Shown: positions 1 through 9,563, counted from the first letter of the stretch. The stretch: 64,000 nt of DNA from Bartonella sp. HY328 (GCF_025449335.1 NZ_CP104883.1:2906501-2970500), one strand, 5' to 3'. Numbers and translations: made by a program. Notes: generated by a model not told the origin, from the sequence alone.

Positions 1-2
1 GT

Positions 3-1004
3 CTTGCGATTGCTTTGTCATCGTTTTTTTTATCTTGGCGTTACCGCATGCCAATCATCACCGCTTGGTCAACTCCAGGCCTTGCTTTAATTGGCGCAAC
101 ATCAGGTTATGATATGGCGCAGGCGACTGGTGCCTTTATATGTTGCGCCCTTGCTATAACGCTCACAGCCTTCATAAAACCCTTATCGCTTGCTCTTAAT
201 CATATTCCTGCTGGTATTTCTTCAGGCATGCTTGCAGGCGTTTTGCTTAGCTTTATTATAAAAGCCATGGCCTTAATGGGTAGTGATACCGCTTTTGTAT
301 TACCGCTTATTATTCTCTTTTTTACGGTTCGACGCTTTCAGCCATCTTTTGCGGTGCTCATTGTTTTAATTGCAGGCCTTATCTATGCCAGCATCAGCGG
401 TAACATTAATACCATACCACCATTGCAACTATCTTCACTTGATTTTAGCATACCGAGCTTCCAATGGAATGCGCTTATCGGCCTTGCGCTCCCGCTTTAT
501 CTCGTCACCATGGCATCGCAAAATCTTCCAGGCTTTGCTGTGTTACGTGCTAGTGGATTTGAGCCGCCTATCAAATCTTGTCTTAGTGTAACCGGTATTT
601 TTTCGCTGATTTCGGCATTTTTATGTGCCTCATCCACCAATCTTGCCGCTATTTCAGCAGCAATTTGCACAGGTTGGGATGCAGGAAAAGATCCTAAAAC
701 AAGATGGTACTCCGGCATTGCCTATGCTGGCTTTTATTTGATTTTTGCCATTTTTAGTGCATCACTCGTTGCGGTTTTTGCGTCCCTGCCTGCAGCCCTC
801 ATTGTCCTTATATCTGGCCTTGCCCTTTTGGGTGCCTTTAGCGGTGCGTTAACCCAAGCACTCATTATTGATCGCCAACGCATTGCTGCTATTATAACCT
901 TTGCAATAACCGCATCCAATATCTCGATATTTAGCATTGGTGCGCCGTTTTGGGCCTTAATGGCTGGTCTTATCATCTATATTATTGGCGAGCCAAAGCA
1001 TTAA
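3..1004 (+). CDS. BenE-family benzoate/H+ symporter, 5' end missing
   Basis: This is the C-terminal part of an integral inner-membrane transporter of the BenE (benzoate membrane transport) family. The reading frame is open to the left edge of the window, so the gene starts upstream. The TTG at 15 is only the first possible start in the window and is unlikely to be real. The visible part has about ten hydrophobic segments. The early RMPIITAWSTPG stretch resembles the family motif in which a Thr-Ala-Trp-Ser-Thr-Pro-Gly segment breaks a helix. BenE proteins are usually near 390-400 residues, and about 334 are seen here. The substrate is not proven: the family covers benzoate and other aromatic acids, and no aromatic catabolic gene is in view. 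It converges on the patatin gene, ending 19 bases from it. Confidence 0.8.
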   Translation, partial: LAIALSSFFLSWRYRMPIITAWSTPGLALIGATSGYDMAQATGAFICCALAITLTAFIKPLSLALNHIPAGISSGMLAGVLLSFIIKAMALMGSDTAFVLPLIILFFTVRRFQPSFAVLIVLIAGLIYASISGNINTIPPLQLSSLDFSIPSFQWNALIGLALPLYLVTMASQNLPGFAVLRASGFEPPIKSCLSVTGIFSLISAFLCASSTNLAAISAAICTGWDAGKDPKTRWYSGIAYAGFYLIFAIFSASLVAVFASLPAALIVLISGLALLGAFSGALTQALIIDRQRIAAIITFAITASNISIFSIGAPFWALMAGLIIYIIGEPKH

Positions 1005-1023
1005 TTGCTCACCTATCGCTCAC

Positions 1024-1854
1024 TTAATCAAAAAGCGTAGCAATCTGGCGTTTTGCTTCTTCCTTATAGGGTATGACGCGCTCGAAGATTTTTTTTGCAC
1101 TCATAAAATCAAGGACATAAATACCAGCAACTGGCGGCACAAGAACAAGATCGGGTTTTACGGCTAAAAACCGCGTATTCATTAACGAGCGCTGTGAAAT
1201 CATATTAGCCGCAAACAAGGTTTCAAGGGTTGATGGCTTTTTATCCATATGAAGGTTTTCTTCAAAACCTATAATATCAATGGCAATTATCTTATCAACA
1301 TCATCGCCAATACAATCGACTGGAACAGGATTGCAAACCGCGCCATCAACCAGCAAATAACCATCACGGCGCACCGGTGCAAATATACCCGGCAATGCAG
1401 CTGACGCTGAAATAGCGGAGCGTAAATCACCATCATTCATCACCACCATTTCGCCTGATAAAATATCGGCTGCGACAACCGATAAAGGGATTTGTAATTG
1501 CGCAAAATCAAAAGGCACACAATCGGGCAAAAAGCCCCGCAATATCTCCTCAAGACTAAATTGGGATAATCTTAAACCACGCCGCCGTAATTCCTGAAAA
1601 CTCATTGGGCGAATTGACCATAAAGTTGCAGCAACATCGCCAATTTTACAAAAGGTTTTCAAAAAATAATCTTGTAAATCACCGCCGCTCATACCACTAG
1701 CAAGCGCTGCCCCAACCAAGCCACCAATAGATGTTCCAGCAATGCGCGAAGGCGTTAAACCAAGTTCTTCCATCGCCATGATGATAGGAATATGACCCAT
1801 CCCTCTTGCACCACCACCGCCTAGTGCTAGCCCAATTCTTTCACTGCCCGACAT
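1024..1854 (-). CDS. patatin-like phospholipase (RssA-like)
   Basis: A 276-residue patatin-family serine hydrolase, expected to act on phospholipid or lysophospholipid acyl esters in or near the cytoplasm. The oxyanion-hole motif GGGGARG is at residues 12-18, the nucleophile elbow GTSIG puts the catalytic Ser at 42, and the second dyad residue is Asp170 in VDGA. No signal peptide or long hydrophobic segment is seen, which fits the small RssA/YchK-type bacterial members rather than secreted effectors such as ExoU. The gene stands alone on the minus strand between the M16 peptidase pair and the converging BenE gene. Family assignment is firm; the biological substrate is unknown. Confidence 0.87.
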   Translation of the reverse strand: MSGSERIGLALGGGGARGMGHIPIIMAMEELGLTPSRIAGTSIGGLVGAALASGMSGGDLQDYFLKTFCKIGDVAATLWSIRPMSFQELRRRGLRLSQFSLEEILRGFLPDCVPFDFAQLQIPLSVVAADILSGEMVVMNDGDLRSAISASAALPGIFAPVRRDGYLLVDGAVCNPVPVDCIGDDVDKIIAIDIIGFEENLHMDKKPSTLETLFAANMISQRSLMNTRFLAVKPDLVLVPPVAGIYVLDFMSAKKIFERVIPYKEEAKRQIATLFD

Positions 1855-1881
1855 ATAAACCCCGTTAAATAGTAAATATAA

Positions 1882-1912
1882 GTAATAAAAAACCCGCTTT
1901 TAAAAGCGGGTT
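1882..1912 (-). terminator. rho-independent terminator of the M16 peptidase operon
   Basis: A perfect 22-base palindrome at 1891-1912 (11-bp stem starting AACCCGC) lies just after the stop of the M16 gene. On the minus strand it is followed by a run of T residues. It separates the peptidase operon from the patatin gene. Confidence 0.85.
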
Positions 1913-1917
1913 CATCA

Positions 1918-3246
1918 TTAATTTTTCATTGGTCCAACAACAAGTAAGGCTGGTTCATCTTTAAAAATCTTTTTTGCAACCTCGTGAACATCATCCAAAG
2001 TTACCCCATTGATCAAGTCTGCACGTTTTTCAATGTAGTCAATTGGCAAGTTTTCTTGCTGAAGACCGACCAACACCGATGCAATAGACGATGAAGAAGA
2101 GAGATTATTCACCGCATAAGACCCAACCACAAAACTCTTGGCATTTTTTAGTTCATCTGCGGTAATATTATTTTCCACCAGATTTTTAATCTCGTTGCGG
2201 ATCGTTTTTAACGATTCTTCTGCCTTTTCTGCCCGTGTTGCGGTTGAAATCGTCAGCGCGGCCGCATGATCGTAATTGACAAGATTACTTGATACACCAT
2301 AGGCAAGGCCGCGCTTATCACGTACCTCGGCAAATAGCCGCGACGTTAAACCAGAGCCACCAAGAATATCATTCATAAGATATGCTGCAAAAAAATCCTT
2401 ATCTGAACGCTTGATGCCTGGATAAACCAAAGCCAGTGTTGTTTGCGGCAAGTCATAATTAACATTGGTCATACCACCAAGCTGCAATTGTGCATCAGGA
2501 ATTTCAATCAAAGTAGCCTTTTCTGGTAAATCCCCGAATAATTTATCTACCAATTCACCAGCTTGTTGCTCATTAATCGGGCCAACAAGCCCAATTTTTA
2601 GATTATCGCGTGCCAAAATATTTTTATGAGCCGCGATAATATCATCACGATTAATCTTGGCTAAACTATCAATCGTTCCTTCACCTCGGCGGCTATAGGG
2701 ATGTTTGCCATAGAGCATTGCATTAAATTTATTTTGGCCGATGGTCATTGGATCGCGCTCAGAGCCTTTAATAGACGTAACAATTTGCTCACGAATACGA
2801 TCAATTGCATCTTGGTCAAAACGTGGTTTATCGAGCGCTAACTTCAAAAAATTAATCGCTTCATCGCGATTTTGCTCCAAAACCCGTAAAGAGCCACTTA
2901 TTTTATCTCTATTTGCATCAAAAGCGATATCTGCGCCAATATCATCAAGTTTTGCCTGATATTCAAGTGATTTAAGATCTCCTGCTCCCTCTTCAAACAG
3001 ACCACTCATCAAATTGACCAGTCCTTCTTTGCCCTCAGGATCTTGTGTTGTACCACCAACCCAAGAAAATTGTAAGGCAACAAGCGGCACGCTTTGATCT
3101 TCCACCAGCCATAATTTGATACCTTTTGGCGAGGTAACTTCCTTAATTTCAATAGCATGGGCAGCAAACGCTGAAAATACAACCAAGCAACAGCCAATTA
3201 TGACAGATAGATAATTCAAAAAACTATTTTTTAATTTATTTTTCAT
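1918..3246 (-). CDS. M16-family peptidase subunit lacking the zinc motif
   Basis: A 442-residue exported protein of the M16 (pitrilysin/processing-peptidase) fold. An N-terminal hydrophobic signal segment ends near AHA at residues 29-31. At the place where active M16 subunits carry HxxEH, this protein reads LMSGLFEEGAG (from about residue 79), so it has no zinc ligands. It is probably the non-catalytic partner of the upstream M16 gene, like the two-subunit processing peptidases. The late segment around RLFAEVRDKRGLAYGVSS matches the substrate-binding half of the family. I chose the ATG at 3246: it has an AAGGGAT ribosome site at proper spacing, while the longer frame needs a TTG at 3267. It lies 24 bases after the active subunit, in one operon. 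Confidence 0.85.
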   Translation of the reverse strand: MKNKLKNSFLNYLSVIIGCCLVVFSAFAAHAIEIKEVTSPKGIKLWLVEDQSVPLVALQFSWVGGTTQDPEGKEGLVNLMSGLFEEGAGDLKSLEYQAKLDDIGADIAFDANRDKISGSLRVLEQNRDEAINFLKLALDKPRFDQDAIDRIREQIVTSIKGSERDPMTIGQNKFNAMLYGKHPYSRRGEGTIDSLAKINRDDIIAAHKNILARDNLKIGLVGPINEQQAGELVDKLFGDLPEKATLIEIPDAQLQLGGMTNVNYDLPQTTLALVYPGIKRSDKDFFAAYLMNDILGGSGLTSRLFAEVRDKRGLAYGVSSNLVNYDHAAALTISTATRAEKAEESLKTIRNEIKNLVENNITADELKNAKSFVVGSYAVNNLSSSSSIASVLVGLQQENLPIDYIEKRADLINGVTLDDVHEVAKKIFKDEPALLVVGPMKN

Positions 3247-3270
3247 CGGAATATCCCTTATTGCCAAAAG

Positions 3271-4902
3271 CTATTGCTGTTCGCTCTCATCAGTACCCAT
3301 CGCAGGAGCAGCTGGTGTTGCATCTTCACTCGGTTTTTCACCTTTTGGTGGCAATAAGTAACTGACAACACCCTTATCTTCATCAAGATAGGCTTTGGCT
3401 GCTTCTTTAATTGCCTCGGGAGTTACTTTTTTAAGTCGCTCTGGCCATTCATGGATTGTTTCCAATGTTTGCCCTGTTGATAAGGCTGCTCCATAAATTT
3501 TCGCTAACCCTGATGGACTATCTTGCGAATAGATAATGGCTCGGATAAACCGCTCACGAGCTTGATTAAGCTCAGCCTCGCTTACGCCGTTCTTGGCAAT
3601 ATCAGCAATGACATCATTAATCTCGCGCTGTAACTCTTCAAGAGTGGTATTGTTGCGCGGCATAGCATAAACATAGAATATGCCATCATCAACACTTACA
3701 CCACTATAGCCACTACCAACTGATGCTGCCTTGCCTTCTTGCACCACAAATTTAGTATAAAGGCGCGAGCGTTGTGATCCACCCAAAATCTCACCAAGAA
3801 GATCCAAGGCTTCAGCCTGTCCAGCTTCGGCATTATTATAGGACGGCACAACCCATAAATGTTGGAAACTTTCATTGCTAACGCGCGGATCGCGCATCGT
3901 CACAACACGCTGGGTACGGCTAACTGGTTCTTGTGGGCGAATACGCTTTTGGGGTGGGCTTGAGCGTTTTTCTAACTTGCCAAAAGTTGCAAGGCTCAAT
4001 TCACGCGCTTTTTCGGGCGTGATATCGCCCGCTAAAATAAGCGTTGCATTATTAGGGGTATAAAATTTATGATAGAAGTTAATCGCATCTTCGCGACTTA
4101 AAGTCTCCATTTCCTGCTTCCAGCCAATAACTGGGTTATGATAGGGACTATTTAAAAATAATGTCGCATTGCTTTCTTCTGATAACATAGCAGCAGGACT
4201 ACTATCGGTACGCATGCGCCGTTCCTCAATGATAACCTGACGCTCCGATTTAATATCATCTTCACTTAGAACAAGGTTCAACATGCGATCAGCTTCACGC
4301 TTCATCATTTCTTCAATATATTGCGATGCAACACTTTGAAAATAGGCAGTATAATCATAAGAGGTAAAAGCATTTTGCTGGCCACCAAGACGCGAAACAG
4401 TCTGGTTAAACTCATCGCCTGGATAGGTCTTCGTGCCCTTAAACATTAAGTGTTCAAGGAAATGGGCAATGCCTGTCGTACCCGGATTTTCATCGGCTGA
4501 TCCAGCGCGATACCAAACCATTTGGGTGATGACGGGTGCGCGATGATTAGGTAAAACAATAACCTGCAAACCATTTTCTAGGGTAAAACGATAAGCATCA
4601 CCGATTTTTTCAATATCTGGTAAAACCTGTTGAGATTGATCAGATTGACTTGGTTTAGTTTGTTGATTGGTTTCAACTGCATTTGGCGCGTTCTCAACCA
4701 AAGGTGCGGTGCTAGATGGTGCACCCGTTGCCGGTTCGTTTACCTGACTTATTCTATCACTTTGCTGCCCCAAAATAGGATTATTAACGGCATTTGCAGC
4801 AATGGTTAATGGTGCATTAATATTGCTTGCTAGAGCTGTTGAGGCACCAAGAGATAGTGCCATAAACGCAGTTAGAGCAAGTTTGGTAAATTTTCCCGAC
4901 AC
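3271..4902 (-). CDS. M16-family zinc metallopeptidase, catalytic subunit
   Basis: A 543-residue exported zinc peptidase. It has an N-terminal signal segment (residues 1-25, ending ALA), then a Gln/Ser/Pro-rich low-complexity linker to about residue 95, then an M16 domain pair. The inverted zinc motif HFLEH is at residues 147-151, followed by MFKGT, and the third ligand region with IIEERRMR comes about 75 residues later. The second half carries the RSRLYTKFV substrate-binding element. Such periplasmic peptidases degrade peptides, but the natural target here is unknown. It is the first gene of a two-gene operon with the inactive M16 partner, and together they probably form a heterodimer. The C-terminus is an acidic, Pro-rich tail. 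Confidence 0.9.
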   Translation of the reverse strand: MSGKFTKLALTAFMALSLGASTALASNINAPLTIAANAVNNPILGQQSDRISQVNEPATGAPSSTAPLVENAPNAVETNQQTKPSQSDQSQQVLPDIEKIGDAYRFTLENGLQVIVLPNHRAPVITQMVWYRAGSADENPGTTGIAHFLEHLMFKGTKTYPGDEFNQTVSRLGGQQNAFTSYDYTAYFQSVASQYIEEMMKREADRMLNLVLSEDDIKSERQVIIEERRMRTDSSPAAMLSEESNATLFLNSPYHNPVIGWKQEMETLSREDAINFYHKFYTPNNATLILAGDITPEKARELSLATFGKLEKRSSPPQKRIRPQEPVSRTQRVVTMRDPRVSNESFQHLWVVPSYNNAEAGQAEALDLLGEILGGSQRSRLYTKFVVQEGKAASVGSGYSGVSVDDGIFYVYAMPRNNTTLEELQREINDVIADIAKNGVSEAELNQARERFIRAIIYSQDSPSGLAKIYGAALSTGQTLETIHEWPERLKKVTPEAIKEAAKAYLDEDKGVVSYLLPPKGEKPSEDATPAAPAMGTDESEQQ

Positions 4903-4921
4903 GCTTTACCTCTTTTTAAAA

Positions 4922-5485
4922 CTAACTAATTTGCATAAATTCATAAAGTCGAATGACTGTATTGCCATAGCCACGTTCATCAACCAACCTAAAATTGGCT
5001 GGCAAACTTACAATTGCTTCCTTTGTTTCTTCAAGCACAATAATGGCATCATTATGAAGCCAGCCACCTTCCATTGCACTAACAAAGGCCTTTTCTCCTA
5101 AACCTTTGCCATAAGGTGGATCGGCAAAAACCAGATGAAAAGGCTGCATCGTACCAATTTCGCCAAGCTGTGTTGCATCTCGGCGCAAAATACGTGCTGA
5201 ACCTGTCAAAGCAAATTCTTCTATATTTTTTTGGATAAGGCCGCGCCCTTCCACCGATTGCTCGACAAAAACACCCGCTTTTGCTCCGCGTGACAGCGCT
5301 TCAAAACCCAAAGCGCCTGTGCCTGCAAATAAATCAAGCACGCGCTTTCCTTCAAAAGTGAAGGAAAGCCCATGATTTAAAATATTAAAAAGACTTTCGC
5401 GTGTACGATCAGTAGTTGGGCGAATATCATGCCCCTTAGGAGTGGCAAGAGACCTGCCACTCAAACGACCTGCGACGATACGCAT
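4922..5485 (-). CDS. rsmD: 16S rRNA (guanine-966-N2)-methyltransferase RsmD
   Basis: A 187-residue class I SAM-dependent methyltransferase that methylates G966 of 16S rRNA in the assembled 30S subunit. It carries the N-terminal MRIVAGRLSGR segment and the RPTTDRTRESLFNIL motif typical of RsmD, the SAM-binding loop DLFAGTGALG (51-60) and the catalytic DPPY tetrad (122-125). Length and motif order match the family. Its ATG overlaps the stop of the pseudouridine synthase gene by one base, so the two rRNA-modifying enzymes are translationally coupled. Confidence 0.95.
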   Translation of the reverse strand: MRIVAGRLSGRSLATPKGHDIRPTTDRTRESLFNILNHGLSFTFEGKRVLDLFAGTGALGFEALSRGAKAGVFVEQSVEGRGLIQKNIEEFALTGSARILRRDATQLGEIGTMQPFHLVFADPPYGKGLGEKAFVSAMEGGWLHNDAIIVLEETKEAIVSLPANFRLVDERGYGNTVIRLYEFMQIS

Positions 5486-7695
5486 TATTTATTATCTCCA
5501 CCACGCGGCCTTGAACGAGGTCCATCACTTTTATAGGGACGACCACCGCTTGGGCGCGATGATTTATCAAAAGACTTATTACCGCCAAATGGTTTACCAC
5601 CATTTGATGAACGGCGATCTCCGCCACTATGGTTTTCGCCGCTGCGATTACCACCATCACGGTTATAGCTTGGGCGACGATCTCCGCCACCACGGTTTTC
5701 GCCGCTGCGATTACCACCATCACGGTTATAGCTTGGGCGACGATCTCCGCCACCACGGTTTTCGCTGCTGCGATTACCACCATCGCGGTTATAGCTTGGG
5801 CGACGATCTCTGCCACTACGGTTTTCGCCGCTGCGATTATCGCCATCGCGGTTATAGCTTGGGCGACGATCTCCGCTACCACGGTTTTCGCCGCTGCGAT
5901 TACCACCATCACGGTTATAGCTTGGGCGACGATCTCCGCCACTACGGTTTTCGCCGCTGCGATTATCACCATCACGGTTATAGCTTGGACGACGATCTCC
6001 GCCACCACGGTTTTCGCTGCTGCGATTATCACCATCTCGATTAAAACGTGGACGACGATCTCCGCCACCACGGTTTTCGCCGCTGCGATTACCACCATCA
6101 CGGTTATAGCTTGGGCGACGATCTCCGCTACCACGGTTTTCGCCGCTGCGATTATCACCATCACGGTTAAAGCTCGGGCGACGATCTCCGCCACCACGGT
6201 TTTCGCCGCTGCGATTATCACCATCACGGTTATAGCTTGGGCGACGATCATCACCACTGCGACCGTCTCTTGCACGATTTTCGCCATCACGCGGATAGGT
6301 TTTTTCAATACGTGTCTTTGTAGGGCGGGCACCTGGCGCCATCCAAACATTAACGGAGCGATTTTTACGTTTTTCGTTTACGTCAGGCTTTTCACCTTCT
6401 GCACCCTTTGCGCCAAATCCTTTATCTTTAAAATCTTTGCCTTTAAAGCCTTTATCCTTGAAGCCCTTATCACCAAAAGAACGCTTTTCGCGTGGCTCTG
6501 AAAATTTGCTATCGCCACGATCACGGGAAAAACCACGATCCCCTCGCTCGCCCCTGTCACCACGGTCATCTTTGCCAAAACGGCCTTTAAAACCACCTCT
6601 GCGAGGCGCTGGTGCATCGGATGAAGCAATCCAACCATCATCATCACTATTTGCAGATGAATTACTTGCGCCGGACACAGGCTTGTTAGAAAACGGATTT
6701 AAAACAGGGCCATCAAAGTCGGCATTGGCTTCTTCAATCAAACGATCGCCTAATTGATCGCGCAATGTGCGCCCTTTCACTTCAAGAACCATTCCAGTGT
6801 CTAATTCACCAAGCTGGAATGGGCCAAAAGAAATGCGGATAAGACGCGTAACACTCAAACCGAGTGAGCCAAGAATATTCTTAACTTCACGGTTTTTACC
6901 TTCACGCAGCGACACAGCAAGCCAAAGATTACTTCCCTGCTCGCGCTCAATCGTTGCTTCAACTGCGCCGTAGAATACGCCATCAACGGCCACACCGTTT
7001 TTAAGTCCATCAAGCTGTGCTTGGGTTACACTACCGTGAACGCGCACGCGATAGCGGCGCACCCATCCGGTTGCTGGCAATTCAAGAACGCGCGCAAGAC
7101 CACCATCATTGGTGAGCAAAAGCAAACCTTCAGTATTAATGTCCAAACGGCCAACGGATAATACACGCGGCATTTCTTCAGGTAAATTATCAAATACTGT
7201 TGAACGACCCTCTGGATCACGGTTGGTTGTCACCAAACCAGCAGGCTTATGATAAAGCCAAAGGCGAGTGCGTTCTGCCTGTTGCAAAGGACGGCCATCA
7301 ACCTTGATAACATCGGTTTTTGTAACATTAACTGCCGGACTATCAAGCACCTTGCCGTTAACCGATACGCGACCCGCAGCAATCATGCTTTCAGCTTCAC
7401 GACGAGAAGCAATGCCAGCGCGCGCTAGTCTTTTAGCTATGCGTGAACCGCCATCATCTTCTTCGGCTACATGCACAGCGCTCTTCTTGTCAAAATCACG
7501 CTTGCCAAAACCACCAGCATCGCGGCTCCGCCCTGCACCAAAGCTGCCCGAACGCTCATTATCTTTTCCAAAACGACTTCCACCTGGCTTTTTAAAACCA
7601 CGGTCCTCAGACTTATTAAAAGAAGGCTTGCCTTCATCACGACCTTTTCCACGTGAAAAAGGTGGCTTACGCCCCTCATGACCATTGTCATTCAT
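5485..7695 (-). CDS. rluB: RsuA/RluB-family 23S rRNA pseudouridine synthase with long repeat tail
   Basis: A 736-residue protein. The middle part is a standard RsuA/RluB/RluE/RluF enzyme: an S4 RNA-binding domain (about 85-133, RIAKRLARAGIASRREAE) and the pseudouridine synthase domain with catalytic Asp185 in GRLDINTEG. Residues 1-80 are a basic Gly/Arg/Lys/Asp-rich arm. After about residue 330 the chain becomes low-complexity: short RGDRG and KGFKDKGF runs, then ten 21-residue repeats of type DRRPSYNRDGDNRSGENRGG, then a Ser/Gly/Arg tail. RluB itself is about 290 residues, so more than half of this protein is disordered extension, which probably binds RNA. The start has a GAGGT site about ten bases upstream. 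RluB as opposed to another RsuA-family member is an inference. Confidence 0.85.
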   Translation of the reverse strand: MNDNGHEGRKPPFSRGKGRDEGKPSFNKSEDRGFKKPGGSRFGKDNERSGSFGAGRSRDAGGFGKRDFDKKSAVHVAEEDDGGSRIAKRLARAGIASRREAESMIAAGRVSVNGKVLDSPAVNVTKTDVIKVDGRPLQQAERTRLWLYHKPAGLVTTNRDPEGRSTVFDNLPEEMPRVLSVGRLDINTEGLLLLTNDGGLARVLELPATGWVRRYRVRVHGSVTQAQLDGLKNGVAVDGVFYGAVEATIEREQGSNLWLAVSLREGKNREVKNILGSLGLSVTRLIRISFGPFQLGELDTGMVLEVKGRTLRDQLGDRLIEEANADFDGPVLNPFSNKPVSGASNSSANSDDDGWIASSDAPAPRRGGFKGRFGKDDRGDRGERGDRGFSRDRGDSKFSEPREKRSFGDKGFKDKGFKGKDFKDKGFGAKGAEGEKPDVNEKRKNRSVNVWMAPGARPTKTRIEKTYPRDGENRARDGRSGDDRRPSYNRDGDNRSGENRGGGDRRPSFNRDGDNRSGENRGSGDRRPSYNRDGGNRSGENRGGGDRRPRFNRDGDNRSSENRGGGDRRPSYNRDGDNRSGENRSGGDRRPSYNRDGGNRSGENRGSGDRRPSYNRDGDNRSGENRSGRDRRPSYNRDGGNRSSENRGGGDRRPSYNRDGGNRSGENRGGGDRRPSYNRDGGNRSGENHSGGDRRSSNGGKPFGGNKSFDKSSRPSGGRPYKSDGPRSRPRGGDNK
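5620..6249 (-). repeat. ten tandem 63-bp repeats inside the rluB-like gene
   Basis: Ten head-to-tail copies of a 63-bp unit fill these 630 bases exactly, and a degenerate eleventh begins at 5619. Each unit encodes 21 residues (DRRPSYNRDG followed by a D/G-NRSGENRGGG-like half). Variation is confined to a few positions: Tyr/Phe, Asp/Gly after the RDG, Gly/Ser near the end. Because 63 is a multiple of three, copy-number change would not break the frame. Confidence 0.95.
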
Positions 7696-8548
7696 ATATA
7701 TAATACCTCAAATACAGCACGTAATCACTACGTCAAGTTAGTTCTATTCTTGTCTTCGAACGGGGATGGAACAAACGAATTTGCAAGTTTTACAAATCCA
7801 GTCAGTCAATTGGAATTGTACGCAGCCCAAATTATTACAAATTACCAACTAAACCTATTTTCTGACAAAGATTAGCTTTTTAAGCGTTTTCTTAAAAAAA
7901 CTATCCTCAATAGCAGATATAGGTAGCTCCAATTAGTTTTTATTAGATCTGCTTTCACTCTAAAGCCAGCATCCTATGGAACAAAATGCCATAACCCTTT
8001 GCTCTTACCAGCGAAAGTAACACAATTTAAAAAAATCGCCAATAGCACGAGTTATAATCAATTAAGTTTTCTTGAAAATTTATGTGATTTTATCAATCTA
8101 TGATAATCCAACTTCAATAATATCTTCCACCAATCACCAAATGCAAATAAAATCGCTTAATCGCCACATTCGAATTGGTCGATTCCAGTCAATCTATTTG
8201 CTTAGATCTATTTCAACCTTACTCCATCGCATTATTATCGACCTGCTCTATTTTAGTAATTATAGGCACAGCAATAGAAATATAAAGATCTTTACCTTGA
8301 AACCCTAGGCAAACATATCAATGTAAATATAATAATAAAAAAATTATTTTATTATAAATATTCCCTTGAAAAATAAAAATTCATAAAGTAAAAAAATTAC
8401 GCGGGAAATAATTTTTATTAAACTTACTATCTATACATAAACCAATTAGAATAAACTAATAATATATTTTAAAAATCAAAAATATTTAAAAAAATTTTTC
8501 TCCCTCATGAAACCAATACTGCGTGGCTTATCATATGAGGAATGGATA
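7696..8548. other. AT-rich intergenic region without a recognisable gene
   Basis: About 850 bases between the divergent rluB and exporter operons. The right half is extremely AT-rich, with long A and T runs around 8330-8500. The short open frames here have no ribosome site or coding character. It must hold the rluB and exporter promoters, but I cannot place them reliably. Confidence 0.5.
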
Positions 8549-9556
8549 ATGAAACATTGGTTAATTGCTTTATGTGCTTTCATTGTGATAGCTTTAGGCT
8601 CATCAACAGCCTTTTTTATAATGCACTCCAACCAACCACAAGCCCTAACTTTGTACGGCAATGTTGATATTCGTGAGGTTGCACTTGCTTTGCGCATATC
8701 GGGCCAACTTTCAATTGTACATTCCGAGGAGGGAGACCGTGTTGAAAAAGGTGAAGAAATTGCCGTTCTTGATGACACCCCCTACCGCGAAAAGCTTGCA
8801 TCAGCAACGGCAGAAGTAGATAGCTACACCGCTAGCCTTGAAAAACTGGTCGCCGGCGCAAGACAATCAGAAATTGATCAAGCGATTGCTATTACCAAAG
8901 CACGCCAAGCTGATTTACTTAACGCTGACCAAGTCCTTGCACGCACATTAACATTACATGAAGAAAAAACGGCATCTCGTGCAATTCTTGAACAAGCAAT
9001 TGCCCAACGCGATATGGCAAAGGCCAACCTTGAAGCCGCAGAAGCTGCCCTTCGTATATTGACGGAAGGGTCACGCCCAGAAGACATTAATGCAGCCAAA
9101 GCACAACTTGCAGCAGCCAAAGCCAATCAACAATCAGCACTCACTGCGGTTAAGGATGCAAAACTGATTGCACCAGCAAGTGGCATTATTCGCTCGCGCG
9201 TCAAAGAACCTGGTGCAATAATTGCAACTGGCGAGCCGATTTATATCCTATCGCTTACTACTCCTTTACGAGTACGTGGCTATATTGGTGAACCAGATCT
9301 TGGTAAAATCCAACTTGGTCAAACTGTTTATATTCAAAATGACAGTTTCCCCGACAAACAATATAAGGGTACCATTGGTTTTATTTCTTCAACCGCAGAA
9401 TTTACGCCTAAAACTGTTGAAACACCACAATTGCGAAGCAACTTAGTTTATCGTTTTTGGGTAACCGTTGCAGCAGATGAAACGGGGCTGCAACAAGGTA
9501 TGCCCGTTACGATTACATCACCTATTGCAGGGCAAAACCTTGCTGATATGCAATAG
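8549..9556 (+). CDS. HlyD-type periplasmic adaptor of an ABC exporter (YbhG-like)
   Basis: A 335-residue membrane-fusion protein. A single N-terminal membrane segment (about residues 3-25) is followed by half of a lipoyl-like domain (GQLSIVHSEEGDRVEKGE), a long Ala/Gln/Glu-rich alpha-helical hairpin (about 75-200), the second lipoyl half (LIAPASGIIRSRVKEPG) and a beta-barrel. It should bridge the inner-membrane ABC exporter to an outer-membrane channel. I chose the ATG at 8549, preceded by GAGGAA; an upstream ATG at 8507 would add 14 residues before the membrane helix. It is the first gene of a tight four-gene operon in the same order as E. coli ybhG-F-S-R. Confidence 0.88.
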   Translation: MKHWLIALCAFIVIALGSSTAFFIMHSNQPQALTLYGNVDIREVALALRISGQLSIVHSEEGDRVEKGEEIAVLDDTPYREKLASATAEVDSYTASLEKLVAGARQSEIDQAIAITKARQADLLNADQVLARTLTLHEEKTASRAILEQAIAQRDMAKANLEAAEAALRILTEGSRPEDINAAKAQLAAAKANQQSALTAVKDAKLIAPASGIIRSRVKEPGAIIATGEPIYILSLTTPLRVRGYIGEPDLGKIQLGQTVYIQNDSFPDKQYKGTIGFISSTAEFTPKTVETPQLRSNLVYRFWVTVAADETGLQQGMPVTITSPIAGQNLADMQ

Positions 9557-9563
9557 GCAGATT

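Noticed and set aside
5620..6249. CRISPR-like array
   Set aside because: The units are contiguous 63-bp coding repeats without unique spacers, inside a gene.
5436..6501. Long open frames in three other frames over the rluB repeat region, on both strands
   Set aside because: They exist because a 63-bp repeat (a multiple of three) copies any stop-free stretch in every frame. The products are monotonous, such as AAAITTITVIAWATISATTV, with no ribosome site.
8072..8308. Small open frame in the 7.7-8.5 kb gap
   Set aside because: AT-rich, no ribosome-binding site, no protein-like pattern; chance frame.
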